Shown here: positions 28,408 through 37,835 of the stretch, one piece after another
Numbering within the stretch: position 1 is the first letter of the stretch
Layout of the letters: each line of letters starts with the position of its first letter
From: Methanomassiliicoccales archaeon
Lineage (GTDB): Archaea > Thermoplasmatota > Thermoplasmata > Methanomassiliicoccales > JACIVX01
Reading direction: 5' to 3'
DNA length: 64,000 nucleotides
Assembly (NCBI GenBank): GCA_014361295.1
Contig: JACIVX010000001.1
Location: 834,293-898,292, forward strand
The notes under the pieces: generated by a model
The model's input: only the letters and a program-made list of their open reading frames with translations
Told to the model about the DNA's origin: nothing
Database searches by the model: none
Made by a program: the position numbers and the translations under genes

Positions 28408-28752
28408 TTCTTATGCCAAGTGTGTCCATATCGCCTCCATAAATAAGACTTTTCATGCGAATCTTATGATTTTCCGAGCTGCAGAAACTCGAATGGTAGA
28501 TTAAAATGCTAAAAGACTCCCCTAGAAACAAACGCCACAGTGAAGAACGATTTTAGGAAAAGGAGTCATTGCAGAAGAGTATTCCTTCGAAATGAAACGA
28601 AAAATATTGAAAAAATCAAGAATTACACAAGAAGACTTTTTGCAGCCATGCTCAAATGCAAAATTTTCTGAGTTTTTCGAAGAAATTTCAACGCCGATTT
28701 GGAAATGTATTAATAGAATTGGTGTAATCTCCCCGCAAGAGGGTTGGTTTCA
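28408..28752. promoter_or_regulatory. Divergent intergenic region between RaSEA and flavoprotein genes
   Basis: This is a 345-base gap. A minus-strand TATA candidate TTATTTATG (28438-28446) fits RaSEA. On the plus side the stretch from 28560 to 28730 is AT-rich. GTATTAATAG near 28706 could be a weak TATA element for the flavoprotein gene. I find no convincing gene in it. Confidence 0.4.
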
Positions 28753-30102
28753 ATGGGTAGGAGGATCATTGTTATAGGTAGCGGCGCTGCGGGGATGACC
28801 GCGGCTTCAACTGCAAGAGAGCACAACAAAGATGCCGAGATAAGCGTTTTTACAGAAGATGAATACATCGCCTATTCTCCCTGCGCGATTCCATTTGTGT
28901 TGGAAGGGAAAATCAAGGACTTTGAGTCGATCGTTATGCACACGCCGGAGTTTTACAAGAAGGAAAGAAACATCACTGTTCATACAAAGACAAAGGTGAC
29001 CGGCGTCGATCTTGAGAAGAAGATGATCACTACTTCAGATGGAAAGGAATATGCCTTTGATGCCCTAGTTGTCGCTACTGGAGGGACGGTATTCGTCCCA
29101 CCCGTGGAAGGCATTAATTTGCCTGGTGTGTTTACTGTCAGAAACATCGCGGATGGCAAGGCGATTCAGAAGGCGATGAAAAACGCAAAGTCGGTCGTCG
29201 TCGCAGGCGCAGGTGTTATCGGCTTGGAAATGGCGATCGCTCTGAAACATGCTGGGCTTGACGTAACCGTCATTGAAATGTTCCCTCAGGTGATTCCAAG
29301 AATTTTCGATGCAGACATGGCAAAACTCGTTCAGGACTATTGCGAACAACAGGGTATTAAGTTTGTACTTAACACCCCCATTGGCGGGATCAAAGGTAAT
29401 GGTAAGGTCGAAAAGGTCGTCGCGGGAAATAAAGAGTACCCGTGCGACTTCGTGATAATGGCGACTGGCGTTAGGGCGAATCTTGAAATCCCGAACATGA
29501 TGGGACTCGATATCGGCCCACTCGGTGCCGTAAGGGTAAGCCCAACATTGCAACCTTACAAGAAGGGTAGACTCGTCAAGGATGTTTACCTTGCTGGGGA
29601 TGTGATCATGGTCGAAAGCGCCGTCGTGCCTGGCCCAACGATGAGCCAGTTAGGTTCCAGTGCAGTAAGACAGGGACGGGTTGCTGGTATCAATGCAGCC
29701 GGAGGATATGCCTTCTACCCCGGAGTTCTGAGCGCGTTCATCAGTAAGATTGGCGATCTGGAAGCCGGTGGAACGGGATTGTCGAAAGGACTCGCGGAAT
29801 ATTATGGCCTCAACGTTGTCGAGGGCAAAGCAACCGGTCTCACGAGAGCTCGATATTATCCTGGTGGAAAGAAGCTCACAGTCAAGATTCTTGTCGACAA
29901 AGATACGCACAAGATACTCGGGTCGCAGATTGTCGGTGGAGAAGAGATCACGGGACGGGTCAACTGGCTAACGGCTGCCATCGTAAAGGGAACGACAGTT
30001 GAGGAATTTGTCGCAGCCTTCGAGAATGCGTATTGCCCGCCCACGTCCATGGTCATGGATGTTGTTAATCTCGCAGCTGAAGATGCGGCGAAAAAGCTAT
30101 AA
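28753..30102 (+). CDS. FAD-dependent CoA-disulfide reductase / NADH oxidase-like protein
   Basis: This 449-residue flavoprotein belongs to the group with a single redox cysteine. The FAD motif VIGSGAAGMTAA is at the N-terminus, and the cysteine lies in YSPCAIPF near residue 42. The NAD(P)H motif is AGAGVIGLEMAIAL near 150, and VYLAGD precedes the dimerisation domain. Members reduce CoA disulfide, polysulfide or oxygen with NAD(P)H, and the exact substrate cannot be told here. I use ATG 28753. A TTG three codons earlier opens the frame. A MoaD-like gene follows after 28 bases. Confidence 0.85.
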   Translation: MGRRIIVIGSGAAGMTAASTAREHNKDAEISVFTEDEYIAYSPCAIPFVLEGKIKDFESIVMHTPEFYKKERNITVHTKTKVTGVDLEKKMITTSDGKEYAFDALVVATGGTVFVPPVEGINLPGVFTVRNIADGKAIQKAMKNAKSVVVAGAGVIGLEMAIALKHAGLDVTVIEMFPQVIPRIFDADMAKLVQDYCEQQGIKFVLNTPIGGIKGNGKVEKVVAGNKEYPCDFVIMATGVRANLEIPNMMGLDIGPLGAVRVSPTLQPYKKGRLVKDVYLAGDVIMVESAVVPGPTMSQLGSSAVRQGRVAGINAAGGYAFYPGVLSAFISKIGDLEAGGTGLSKGLAEYYGLNVVEGKATGLTRARYYPGGKKLTVKILVDKDTHKILGSQIVGGEEITGRVNWLTAAIVKGTTVEEFVAAFENAYCPPTSMVMDVVNLAAEDAAKKL

Positions 30103-30130
30103 TCTCTAAACATATAAAAAAGGGAAAGAC

Positions 30131-30415
30131 ATGGTGAGGGTCATCTTCAAGACTTTCGGACACATCGCGTCTTCGATTGGAACAACTGAAGCCAAGATTG
30201 AAACGAGCGGCAAGACGGTGCAGGACTTCTTGGGCGCGCTCATTGAAAAATACGGAGATAAGATTTCAAAAATCCTTTACCCTAAGGGTTCTCAGATTTC
30301 TGACCTTATTTACATCCTTGTCAACGGACGGAACATTAGACACATCAATGGCCTCCAGACCGAGATCAAGGATGGGGACGTGATTTCTGTCTTCCCTGTA
30401 ACCGCGGGCGGATGA
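30131..30415 (+). CDS. MoaD/ThiS-family small archaeal modifier protein (SAMP-like)
   Basis: This 94-residue protein has a beta-grasp fold and ends in VTAGG. The C-terminal diglycine is the site of adenylation and thiocarboxylation or of conjugation. The segment DLIYILVNGRNIRHINGLQT with DGDVISVFP is typical of MoaD. It could serve molybdopterin synthesis, tRNA thiolation or protein modification. No MoaE or E1-like gene is nearby. It is probably cotranscribed with the flavoprotein. Confidence 0.85.
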   Translation: MVRVIFKTFGHIASSIGTTEAKIETSGKTVQDFLGALIEKYGDKISKILYPKGSQISDLIYILVNGRNIRHINGLQTEIKDGDVISVFPVTAGG

Positions 30416-30446
30416 TCTCAATTTCACCATCCGCCGTTACATTTTT
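30407..30446 (+). terminator. Hairpin with T-tract after the MoaD-like gene
   Basis: GGCGGATG (30407-30414) pairs perfectly with CATCCGCC (30428-30435), with a 13-base loop, and TTTTT follows at 30442. The left arm overlaps the stop codon of the MoaD-like gene. The shape suits a terminator, although in archaea the T-tract alone often suffices. Confidence 0.5.
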
Positions 30447-30664
30447 AATTCAATTTTTTGAGATTTTTCATTTAAAAAATTGAGAAAGATAATTAGAGTT
30501 GCGATAAGTGATTATGAGTTCATAAAAGGAAATCTGAGCAGAAGTCTTGATAGCGTCAATAAATGTCTTGACTCATGCCGTCAAAATTTAAGTCGCCAAA
30601 GTGAATTAGGATAGAGTGAGCACAAATGTTTTTTTAGGATGAGTGATTTCTCGCATTGAACCAT

Positions 30665-31714
30665 ATGGACGCAGGAACCCGCTATGAAATTCTGGCAAAA
30701 AATACAGAGGAAATTGTGACAGAAGAAGAACTAAGGAATTTACTTGAAACAGAGACGTCTCCGCATGCATATATCGGATTCGAACCGTCTGGACTCGTGC
30801 ATCTCGGCTGGATGATTTGCGCAAATAAAATCATTGATTTCATCGATACGGGATTTAGATTCACGATCTTTTTCGCAGACTGGCATGCCTTTATCAATGA
30901 TAAATTGACAGGGGACGTCGAGAAAATAAGGACTTGTGCTCGATACATGGAAGATTGCTTTGAGGCTCTCGGCATCGAAAAGAGCAAGGTCAAATTCCGC
31001 CTGGCATCGGAACTTATGTCAAGTATCTCGTATTGGGAAAAGGTTATCAGGATCGGCAAGGTCTCGACGCTTACGAGGATCAAGAGGGCGATGACGATCA
31101 TGGGCAGACAGGAAGAGGAAGCTGATCTAGATTCATCAAAAGTAATGTACCCCTTGATGCAGGCAGCCGATATTTTTGAACTCGATGTCGACGTTGCCTA
31201 CGCTGGTATGGATCAGCGCCGGGCTCACATGCTCGCACGTGAAGCCGCTGAAAGACTGAGATGGAAGAAGCCGATCGCACTTCATACGCCGCTCTTGCCG
31301 AGCCTTCGCGGAGGAAATAGGATGGATCCAATCGCATCGAAGATGTCGAAAAGCGATCCCGACAGTGGCATTCTCATCCATGATTCTCCCGAGGACATCA
31401 AGAGAAAAATCGGAAAGGCATTTTGCCCGCCAGATGTTGAAGGGAATCCGATCCTCCTCCTTTACAAATATGTGATTTTTAATAAGATAAAAGAGGTCAG
31501 GATCGAGCGACCAAGTAAGTATGGCGGCCCTATCAGCTTTTCCAGTTATGATGAACTTGAAAAGGCCTACGCCTCTTCACATATTCATCCAATGGATCTA
31601 AAGAATGGGGCAGGCGAAGCTCTCATCGAAATCCTGCGACCCGTGAGAGATTACTTTGAGAGGAAACCAGATAGACTGGAAGCGATGCGGAAGATCATTG
31701 CTGAGATGCGTTAA
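30665..31714 (+). CDS. tyrS: Tyrosyl-tRNA synthetase
   Basis: This 349-residue class I synthetase has the archaeal/eukaryotic size. The HIGH-like motif is GLVHLGWM, and the KMSKS motif is intact in ASKMSKSDPDSG. The tyrosine site shows YPLMQAADIFELDVDVAYAGMDQR. I start at ATG 30665 (MDAGTRYEIL). A TTG at 30656 in frame is possible. It is convergent with the DHH gene, with seven bases between. Confidence 0.95.
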   Translation: MDAGTRYEILAKNTEEIVTEEELRNLLETETSPHAYIGFEPSGLVHLGWMICANKIIDFIDTGFRFTIFFADWHAFINDKLTGDVEKIRTCARYMEDCFEALGIEKSKVKFRLASELMSSISYWEKVIRIGKVSTLTRIKRAMTIMGRQEEEADLDSSKVMYPLMQAADIFELDVDVAYAGMDQRRAHMLAREAAERLRWKKPIALHTPLLPSLRGGNRMDPIASKMSKSDPDSGILIHDSPEDIKRKIGKAFCPPDVEGNPILLLYKYVIFNKIKEVRIERPSKYGGPISFSSYDELEKAYASSHIHPMDLKNGAGEALIEILRPVRDYFERKPDRLEAMRKIIAEMR

Positions 31715-31721
31715 TCTGAGT

Positions 31722-32687
31722 TTACCGTTCACTGACTGCTGGCTGTTCGAGCTTTCTTAAAAAGTCAAGAGCGCGCTGCATGCAAATATTGAGAATCGCC
31801 TCGATATCACCAACACCCATTAAACCTGCAGCACCTCCATGCCCTCCGCCGTCATTCGAAGTCTCCGTCCCGATGTCCTCAAGCATCTTTCCGAGGTGCA
31901 GCCCCTTTCTAACAATTTCCGGCCTCGCCCTTGCGCTGACCCTGAAAGACTCATTTCTTTGCGATCCAACGAATGCCACATCGGCGCCGAGCATAATCAG
32001 CGATTTGCAGACTGAACTCTCAAACGCGCTGCCGTGAGAGATCGCAACGATGTAACCATTTGTTCTTTCGAACCTCAAGCGCTGAGCGCCCTTGAGCTGT
32101 GAGATTTTTTCGGATATATCAGGCTCAATATCGATGAAACTCATAATCTCGTCCATGTTGATATTCGCCCTTTCCATGATCTCCGCGAAATCCCTGAGCA
32201 AAGATGGTGTCGCGAACGCAAAGTGTCCACTGTCAGTTAACATTCCTGACAGCAGTGCCAGACCCATATCTCGAGTAATTTCAATTCCCGCGGTTTTCAG
32301 GATTTCGAAAACAATTTCTGCGCAACTCCTTTTCGAATCGTCACAGTAATAAAGGCAATTAGACCATCGATCGGAGAACGCGTGATGGTCAATCACAATG
32401 CATTTTTCCGGGAATGGGACCGAGATATCCAGCTGGTCAGGAGAAGAGGTATCGACAACAACAAAGGTATCATAATCAGATAAATCGATCGTTTCAAACA
32501 CCCTGATATTCAGCTTTTCCGCGATGATTTTTGATACCCGATCGAGTCCACCTGGTGCTGCGATGATCGCGTCCGGAAAGCTTCGACAGATTGCGAAAGC
32601 GCAGCCGAGGGCATCGGGATCCGCGTTGCCATGGAGGAGAACAACTTTCTTTCCCATCTGGAGTTTCTGTACGATTGCGCTTAGCAT
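31722..32687 (-). CDS. DHH-family phosphoesterase
   Basis: This 321-residue protein belongs to the DHH/DHHA1 superfamily, which includes NrnA-type oligoribonucleases and pAp phosphatases. Metal ligands are seen in HGNADPDALG near the start and in IVIDHHAF near residue 98. The DHHA1 substrate motif NDGGGHGGAAG is near residue 278. Nucleotide or short-RNA hydrolysis is likely, but the exact substrate is open. It stands alone at the downstream end of the prefoldin-exosome strand, 190 bases from prefoldin. Confidence 0.85.
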   Translation of the reverse strand: MLSAIVQKLQMGKKVVLLHGNADPDALGCAFAICRSFPDAIIAAPGGLDRVSKIIAEKLNIRVFETIDLSDYDTFVVVDTSSPDQLDISVPFPEKCIVIDHHAFSDRWSNCLYYCDDSKRSCAEIVFEILKTAGIEITRDMGLALLSGMLTDSGHFAFATPSLLRDFAEIMERANINMDEIMSFIDIEPDISEKISQLKGAQRLRFERTNGYIVAISHGSAFESSVCKSLIMLGADVAFVGSQRNESFRVSARARPEIVRKGLHLGKMLEDIGTETSNDGGGHGGAAGLMGVGDIEAILNICMQRALDFLRKLEQPAVSER

Positions 32688-32877
32688 CCAAAATTCGATG
32701 AGTGTCGACGAAATATATGCACCTTTCGAGGTCAGTAATTAATCAAGTTCTGCGAGATAAGAGATTTCATCTCTGATCGATTTCTACGAAATGACTGTCA
32801 GTGCTCGCACAAAACACTTGCAATAATAAATGAATGAAAAATAAAAGGATTGCGTGGTCCCGATGATCTAAAAACAT

Positions 32878-33249
32878 TTATCCAGCCGTTTCTTGCTTTG
32901 CGCCGAGGGCTTTGGAAATCTGATCCTGCAACGTTTGATAACGTTCCCGCAGTGTCTTTTCTTGGCGATCGAGGGTCTTAACCCTGATCTCCAGCGTTTC
33001 CTTATCTTCCTGAATCTCCTTTACGACACTTTCCTTATCTTTTGCCTTAATTAACAATGAACCGACGCTTTTGTAGATCGGAACGTCATCCGTCACTTTG
33101 CCAAGCTCCTCGAGCGTTCGTTCAATTTCCCTCAGTTGCGCCTCCATCTGAAATTTCTGTGTGAGAACCGCTTGGAGCTGCTGTTGCAGTTGCTGGAACT
33201 GTGCGATTTGATTTTGAAGTTTCGGACTCAATTCATCCATATGACTCAC
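32878..33249 (-). CDS. pfdB: Prefoldin beta subunit
   Basis: This 123-residue protein has two long coiled-coil helices (QNQIAQFQQLQQQLQAVLTQ and a C-terminal TLDRQEKTLRERYQTLQDQI) joined by a hairpin with the VPIYKSVGSLLIK motif. It holds unfolded proteins together with the alpha subunit. Its start overlaps the end of pcc1 by 17 bases. Confidence 0.93.
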   Translation of the reverse strand: MSHMDELSPKLQNQIAQFQQLQQQLQAVLTQKFQMEAQLREIERTLEELGKVTDDVPIYKSVGSLLIKAKDKESVVKEIQEDKETLEIRVKTLDRQEKTLRERYQTLQDQISKALGAKQETAG

Positions 33250-33475
33250 CTATCGTCATTGAAATATCTTCTGCCAATTTCATCCACCTAAGATAGGAAT
33301 TGAGGGCCGCTCTTAAAGCAGAAAGATCGGTTGCCTGAATTTCAAGGACGAGTTCATTTCGATTGAAATGAGATTGAACTCTCGTCCTCGGTATCTCTCT
33401 TCCAATCTCTGGAGAGATTGCACCGTAGACAACATCCGCTCTCGGTGAAAGAAGTCTCAGTGTGGCCCTGTGCAT
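33233..33475 (-). CDS. KEOPS complex subunit Pcc1
   Basis: This 80-residue protein is the dimerising subunit of KEOPS, which makes t6A in tRNA. The pattern SPEIGREIPRTRVQSHFNRN followed by LEIQATDLSALRAALNSYLR matches Pcc1. The place between rpo12 and prefoldin beta is the conserved archaeal position. The short size prevents more detail. Confidence 0.88.
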   Translation of the reverse strand: MHRATLRLLSPRADVVYGAISPEIGREIPRTRVQSHFNRNELVLEIQATDLSALRAALNSYLRWMKLAEDISMTIGESYG

Positions 33476-33488
33476 TTCGATTCCGATC

Positions 33489-33623
33489 CTACCTTGCTTT
33501 AATCACTTTCTTCACGTTTGGCCTTTCTTTATAGAAGATCTTGGAACCGCATGCCTCACACTGAATGCCCACGGTGTTGACATTAGAATGAATCGGTTTG
33601 TTACATTTTCCACATTTATACAT
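33489..33623 (-). CDS. rpoP: RNA polymerase subunit Rpo12 (RpoP)
   Basis: This 44-residue zinc-ribbon subunit has YKCGKCNKP and IQCEACGSKIFYKERPNVKK, which give the CxxC...CxxC zinc site and the conserved R-P tail. The open frame extends upstream into eL43, but the family start is MYKCGKC at 33623, one base from the eL43 stop. Confidence 0.95.
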   Translation of the reverse strand: MYKCGKCNKPIHSNVNTVGIQCEACGSKIFYKERPNVKKVIKAR

Positions 33624-33624
33624 C

Positions 33625-33900
33625 TCAATTACCTCCTTTTGTGCTCTCTTTGAGCGCGACCTCCTCCGATATGATCCTTCTCGTGACCGGCGAATAAGCG
33701 CCGGCGGCAAATTTCATTTCGCAATGACGGCAGACCCAAACACCAGAGGACATTCTCTTGACGCTGACGTGATGGCAATTCGGGCATTCGTACGTATTCT
33801 TCTGCAGTTTCTCGATATCCCTGATCAACTTCCTAACACGAACACCGTACCTTGCGCCGAACCTTCCAGCTGTTCCTACCTTCTCAGTACCCCTCGACAT
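33625..33900 (-). CDS. rpl37ae: Ribosomal protein eL43 (L37Ae)
   Basis: This 91-residue zinc-ribbon protein has GRFGARYGVRVRKLIRDIEK at the start and zinc pairs CPNC and CRHC. FAAGAYSPVT is typical. I start at 33900 (MSRGTEKVGTAG), where GGTGA lies five bases upstream. The frame opens three codons earlier. Confidence 0.95.
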   Translation of the reverse strand: MSRGTEKVGTAGRFGARYGVRVRKLIRDIEKLQKNTYECPNCHHVSVKRMSSGVWVCRHCEMKFAAGAYSPVTRRIISEEVALKESTKGGN

Positions 33901-33905
33901 TTGCA

Positions 33906-34679
33906 TCACCCAACCAGTTTCCTTAATTCCTTACCGAGCCGTTGAGAGGTCTCGATAATCTTCTTGATTTGATCGATCGTGAGTGATCCTTTCAGACCTT
34001 TTTGCATGGCTCTGATGTCGCCATTTTCATCCGTCGTCACGGTGAGACGCGCGGCAGCGACCTTCTCTTCATCGAGAGTCGGATCAACCAATATAGAATT
34101 TTCTATTTGAACCGCAGTCACCGACATAGGAAGGCACCTGATCGGCAGTTTAAAATCCTCTCCTTTCCCGTAGCGTGAAGCTGGTACAATCGTCGACTTG
34201 AGTGCCGCGACCGCTCCCAAAAAAGAAGCGTCGAAAAGATTTCCATCGTAATCTAACACATAGATATCGACAAAGCAAATCCAAACCTCCTCATTCGGCA
34301 CAATACATAGCGCATCGAGATCAATCATCTCGCTTTCGCGGATTCCCCTATCGACAACACGTGCGAGTTCAATTGCATTCTCATCTGGGGGACCGGGCTC
34401 GAAAGTTGGCGAAGCTAATGGAATGAGTTCCGCATTCGTCGCAAGGACGCCCTTATCGGGCGTATCAGGGAAAGGAATACCCGTTTCCATTTTTACACCG
34501 ACGAGCACGTCAGTATTCCCCAGCTTGACTCTCGCAGAACCTTCTGCAGTCTCGGTGAAATTCGTTTGAATTGTGATCTCCCTGAATTCATCCCAGTTCC
34601 GACCGTCAACCCTCTTTCCTCGCGCGAGGAGCTTGTGAATATGATCCTTCTTAATTTCTGACATCACTGAGCGTGCCAT
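33906..34679 (-). CDS. rrp42: Exosome complex component Rrp42
   Basis: This 257-residue RNase PH-fold protein is the non-catalytic partner of Rrp41 in the archaeal exosome ring. The motifs LLARGKRVDGRNWDEFREIT and KLGNTDVLVGVKMETGIPFP are characteristic. It lacks the phosphate-binding pattern of Rrp41. ATG 34679 is chosen because GGAGG lies seven bases upstream. Another ATG two codons earlier overlaps the rrp41 stop. Confidence 0.94.
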   Translation of the reverse strand: MARSVMSEIKKDHIHKLLARGKRVDGRNWDEFREITIQTNFTETAEGSARVKLGNTDVLVGVKMETGIPFPDTPDKGVLATNAELIPLASPTFEPGPPDENAIELARVVDRGIRESEMIDLDALCIVPNEEVWICFVDIYVLDYDGNLFDASFLGAVAALKSTIVPASRYGKGEDFKLPIRCLPMSVTAVQIENSILVDPTLDEEKVAAARLTVTTDENGDIRAMQKGLKGSLTIDQIKKIIETSQRLGKELRKLVG

Positions 34680-34681
34680 TT

Positions 34682-35446
34682 TCATTCCTCCATTGCACTT
34701 TGTGTGTGCTGTGCTTCTTCAAACGTTTCAATCTCTTCCACTGCATATCTTCGCCTTAACGCGTCCTTCTGCAGTTGATAGATCTTCTCGCATGCTTTAT
34801 AACCCAGGTCGATTGCTTTGTTGAATTCTTCAACCGTCATGTGACCGTCCATCTGCATGAGCAGAACTTCGCCTGTCCTCGGAATGATCGCCATCGGCAG
34901 ATCCGCCTGACCATGATTATCTTCTTCTTTACTCAGATCGAGAACGACCTGATTATCAACTTTCCCGACGGCGACGGCAGGGACCAAGTCCTTCATCGGT
35001 ACGCCTGCATCAGCAAGCGCAACAGAAGCCGCCGTGAGACCCGCACACCGCGTGCCAGCGTTTGCCTGCAAAATTTCAATGTACACATCGATCGACGTGC
35101 GCGGGAAGTACTCCGTGAAAATCACGTACTCAAGAGCTTCCGCAATAATCTTCGAGATCTCAACGGATCTTCGATCTGGTCCCGGCCTTTTTCGTTCCAT
35201 CACGGAAAACGCAATCATATTGTACCTACATTGAACGAGTGCTTTTGAAGGATCTTGCAGATGCCTGGGATGACATTCCCGGGGACCGTAAACAGCTGCA
35301 ATCACCTTGTTTTTTCCCCATTCCACATAGGCAGAGCCGTCCGCCCTTTTCAGAACGCCTGCCTCGATTCGGATAGGCCTGAGTTCATCAACCTTCCTAC
35401 CGTCAACCCTCAAGCCATTTTCATCAATCAACCTCATTGCCTCCAT
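34682..35446 (-). CDS. rrp41: Exosome complex exonuclease Rrp41
   Basis: This 254-residue catalytic subunit degrades RNA phosphorolytically from the 3' end. The motifs [33 protein letters not shown] and [20 protein letters not shown] are seen. The active-site loop [21 protein letters not shown] and the acidic [11 protein letters not shown] also match. It lies between rrp4 and rrp42. Confidence 0.95.
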   Translation of the reverse strand: MEAMRLIDENGLRVDGRKVDELRPIRIEAGVLKRADGSAYVEWGKNKVIAAVYGPRECHPRHLQDPSKALVQCRYNMIAFSVMERKRPGPDRRSVEISKIIAEALEYVIFTEYFPRTSIDVYIEILQANAGTRCAGLTAASVALADAGVPMKDLVPAVAVGKVDNQVVLDLSKEEDNHGQADLPMAIIPRTGEVLLMQMDGHMTVEEFNKAIDLGYKACEKIYQLQKDALRRRYAVEEIETFEEAQHTQSAMEE

Positions 35447-35467
35447 AAAATCACCACTAATGATACA

Positions 35468-36223
35468 TTATTGTTGCTTTCCGTTCAAGCCAGAACGGGT
35501 CATCGACTCGAGGTATTCTTTGACTCTTTCGGTCAAACGAAGTGTCTGAGCTCCCTCTTCTATCATCTTTATTGCTCGGATCGCATAAACGATGTTCTCA
35601 ATATCCCCATCTAACCAAATTCTCCCATTCTGTCCCACAAAAATCCTGCAATTCGTGTAGCTCTTGATCATCTGTATCATCGAGCCGCCCTTACCGATAA
35701 CGCGTGGCACTTTGCTGTGGGATATATCGATAATCTGACCGCCCTGCAATTTTCTCAAACCTTGCTCTTTCATCGTGACCTGGACCCTCTTCGTTTCATC
35801 GACAAGCAGAACCTTTGCAAGGATCGTATCACCGACATTGAGATACCGTGCAGTGTCGCCGAATTCCACCTTCCATGGCACTTCAGTGACGTGTAAAGGA
35901 GCGGGATAGGGAGAATTAATATCAACGAGCCAATTCGATGGACCGATATCAACGATCTTACCTATGACAGTATCTCCAGGCGATGGGATGTAGGGGCCTC
36001 CCAACGGAATGACGTTAACAAAATTCGATTTGATGCTCTTGATTCCGAGCTGAGAGGCATAGATCTTACCATTTGATACGTATGTCCCATCACCCGGTTT
36101 GAGCTTTCCAGAATCAAGCAGATCGCCAGGAACGACAATCTCCCTGACGGGCTTCGCTACGTTCTCCTTTTCCCTATTGAAATCTCTTTCACCTTCTTTC
36201 ATGTTCTCGTGTCTCACTTTCAT
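35468..36223 (-). CDS. rrp4: Exosome complex RNA-binding subunit Rrp4
   Basis: This protein of about 251 residues forms part of the exosome cap that feeds RNA into the ring. It has an S1 domain (GDTVIGKIVDIGPSNWLVDI) and a KH domain whose GKGGSMIQMIK loop replaces the usual GXXG. The N-terminal part has VVPGDLLDSGKLKPGDGTYV. The open frame extends back into SBDS. I place the start at 36223, and ATG 36202 is also possible. Confidence 0.92.
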   Translation of the reverse strand: MKVRHENMKEGERDFNREKENVAKPVREIVVPGDLLDSGKLKPGDGTYVSNGKIYASQLGIKSIKSNFVNVIPLGGPYIPSPGDTVIGKIVDIGPSNWLVDINSPYPAPLHVTEVPWKVEFGDTARYLNVGDTILAKVLLVDETKRVQVTMKEQGLRKLQGGQIIDISHSKVPRVIGKGGSMIQMIKSYTNCRIFVGQNGRIWLDGDIENIVYAIRAIKMIEEGAQTLRLTERVKEYLESMTRSGLNGKQQ

Positions 36224-36254
36224 TCTATTTTGGTAATGATTAATACTCCGCAAC

Positions 36255-36950
36255 TCACTTGAGGATCTTCGTTTCCACATTGCCTCTTGTTTTTTCATTG
36301 AGGCGATTTAAAAACTCATCTCTCATCCCAGCGGGGAGCTCAACAATGCCGATCCAGCTGCCATTTGGTTGCCATTCCTCCCTCGTAATCTTTCCCATCT
36401 GCGTAATATCCTCGTAACACCGGCCATACTCATCGCCAGAAAGTCTGACGGCAATTCTCACCTTGTCAAATCGAATTGGGATGATTGGGCGCAGTGCTTC
36501 AAGAACGGTTTTCACCTGCATTTCAACAGGCTTGAATGGATCAATATGAACTCTCGCCTCCTCCATCGCCAATTCGATTCTCTGAGGTGGATGAGGTGCT
36601 CCCGTTTGCGGGTTGATTGCATTTCTCGCGATCTCCGCGATGATTCTCTTTCGCTTGCTTTCCTGCATTTCCCTGCGTTGCTGAGTCGTCAGCTGCACTT
36701 CGCCTTTGAGAATGATTTGCTTCGCAACTTCAACAGGATCGGTCGTTCCGAAGACTTCCTTGATCTTCTCCTCTGAAGGATGCGTGCCTTTTCTGGCATT
36801 GCGAAAGATTTCATCAATCACCATGTAATCGGTCAATTCGACTTCCTTTCCTTCCCTGATTAAATTGACAACTTTCGGATCGATGAGAATTTCGAAAGTC
36901 TCGCCGTGGGATTCGAGACGAGCGATAATCGCTTCCTCAATATCGACCAT
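36255..36950 (-). CDS. Ribosome maturation protein SBDS homologue
   Basis: This 231-residue protein is the archaeal counterpart of the Shwachman-Bodian-Diamond protein, which helps release aIF6 from the large subunit. The motifs [40 protein letters not shown] and [18 protein letters not shown] are characteristic. All three domains are present. It lies between psmA and rrp4 in the well-conserved superoperon. Confidence 0.93.
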   Translation of the reverse strand: MVDIEEAIIARLESHGETFEILIDPKVVNLIREGKEVELTDYMVIDEIFRNARKGTHPSEEKIKEVFGTTDPVEVAKQIILKGEVQLTTQQRREMQESKRKRIIAEIARNAINPQTGAPHPPQRIELAMEEARVHIDPFKPVEMQVKTVLEALRPIIPIRFDKVRIAVRLSGDEYGRCYEDITQMGKITREEWQPNGSWIGIVELPAGMRDEFLNRLNEKTRGNVETKILK

Positions 36951-36961
36951 CTACACCCCGA

Positions 36962-37684
36962 TTACAAAGCGTTTGCCTTTTCAACGTATGCCTCGACTTC
37001 TGACTCTTCCATACGCCTGAACTTCTCACCACGCCTGACGATTCCGATCTCTACAGCCTTTGGATTGAGTTTTTCCTCTTCGGTCGCCTTTTTCAGCGCC
37101 TTAAGACCAAGCAGAATAGCAGCTTCCATGTCCATGCCTTCCTGGTACTCCTCTTCGAAAACTTCCATGACGACATTTCTTCCTGCTCCAATGCTCCCTG
37201 CTTTATAGGAAACTAGAGCCCCGCTCGGATCAGTCTCGAAGAGGTGTTCGCCCTGCTCGTCAACTCCCGCTACGAGTAATGCCGTTCCGAATGGTCTAAC
37301 ACCACCGTATTGCGTGTAATTCTGTTTAAAATCGCAGATACGCTTCACAAGGGCTTCAACACTAATCGCCTCGTCGTAGGTGATCTTGTTGATCTGCGCG
37401 ATAATCCTCGCTTGATCGACAAGAATTCTTGCATCAGCAACAAGACCCGAGGTCGCGCAACCCATGTGATCGTCAATCTGATAGATTTTTTCGATCGACT
37501 TTGGCTCCATCAATCTGCTCGCGATCCTCTTGTCCACGATTAAAACGACGCCGTCCTTGAATTTCAATCCTACAGTGGTCGTTCCTCTCTTCACAGCTTC
37601 ACGTGCGTATTCTACCTGGAAGAGCCTCCCATCAGGCGAGAATACCGTTATTGCTCGATCATATGCCATTTGACCTGGCTGCAT
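36962..37684 (-). CDS. psmA: Proteasome alpha subunit
   Basis: This 240-residue ring subunit starts with the gate-forming peptide YDRAITVFSPDGRLFQVEYA. The body has KFKDGVVLIVDKRIASRLME and DPSGALVSYKAGSIGAGRN. It lacks the N-terminal threonine of beta subunits, as expected. No beta subunit gene is in the window. GGAGTGAT precedes the ATG. Confidence 0.96.
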   Translation of the reverse strand: MQPGQMAYDRAITVFSPDGRLFQVEYAREAVKRGTTTVGLKFKDGVVLIVDKRIASRLMEPKSIEKIYQIDDHMGCATSGLVADARILVDQARIIAQINKITYDEAISVEALVKRICDFKQNYTQYGGVRPFGTALLVAGVDEQGEHLFETDPSGALVSYKAGSIGAGRNVVMEVFEEEYQEGMDMEAAILLGLKALKKATEEEKLNPKAVEIGIVRRGEKFRRMEESEVEAYVEKANAL

Positions 37685-37732
37685 ATCATCACTCCTTCCG
37701 TCTCGGTACGAGGGAGCCTAAAGTTCTCCACC

Positions 37733-37743
37733 AATATATATGT
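37733..37743 (-). promoter_or_regulatory. TATA element for psmA-SBDS-exosome operon
   Basis: On the minus strand ACATATATATT (37733-37743) is centred 54 bases upstream of the psmA ATG. It predicts an RNA start near 37712 and a 28-base leader that includes the GGAGTGAT site. The 151-base gap in which it lies separates psmA from rnp2. Confidence 0.5.
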
Positions 37744-37835
37744 ATTGCTGCGAAAATGTATTGCCAGCCTCAGAAATAAGGTTGGGAGAATCGGATTATG
37801 CCGAGTCGAAATGAACACAAGTAATCATTGCCACC

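Noticed and set aside
28259..28429. Off-frame ORF with a strong GGAGG site overlapping the start of the RaSEA gene (ATG 28429)
   Set aside because: It would be read in a different frame from RaSEA. Its ATG lies upstream of the RNA start predicted from the TATA element at 28438-28446, and the product looks random.
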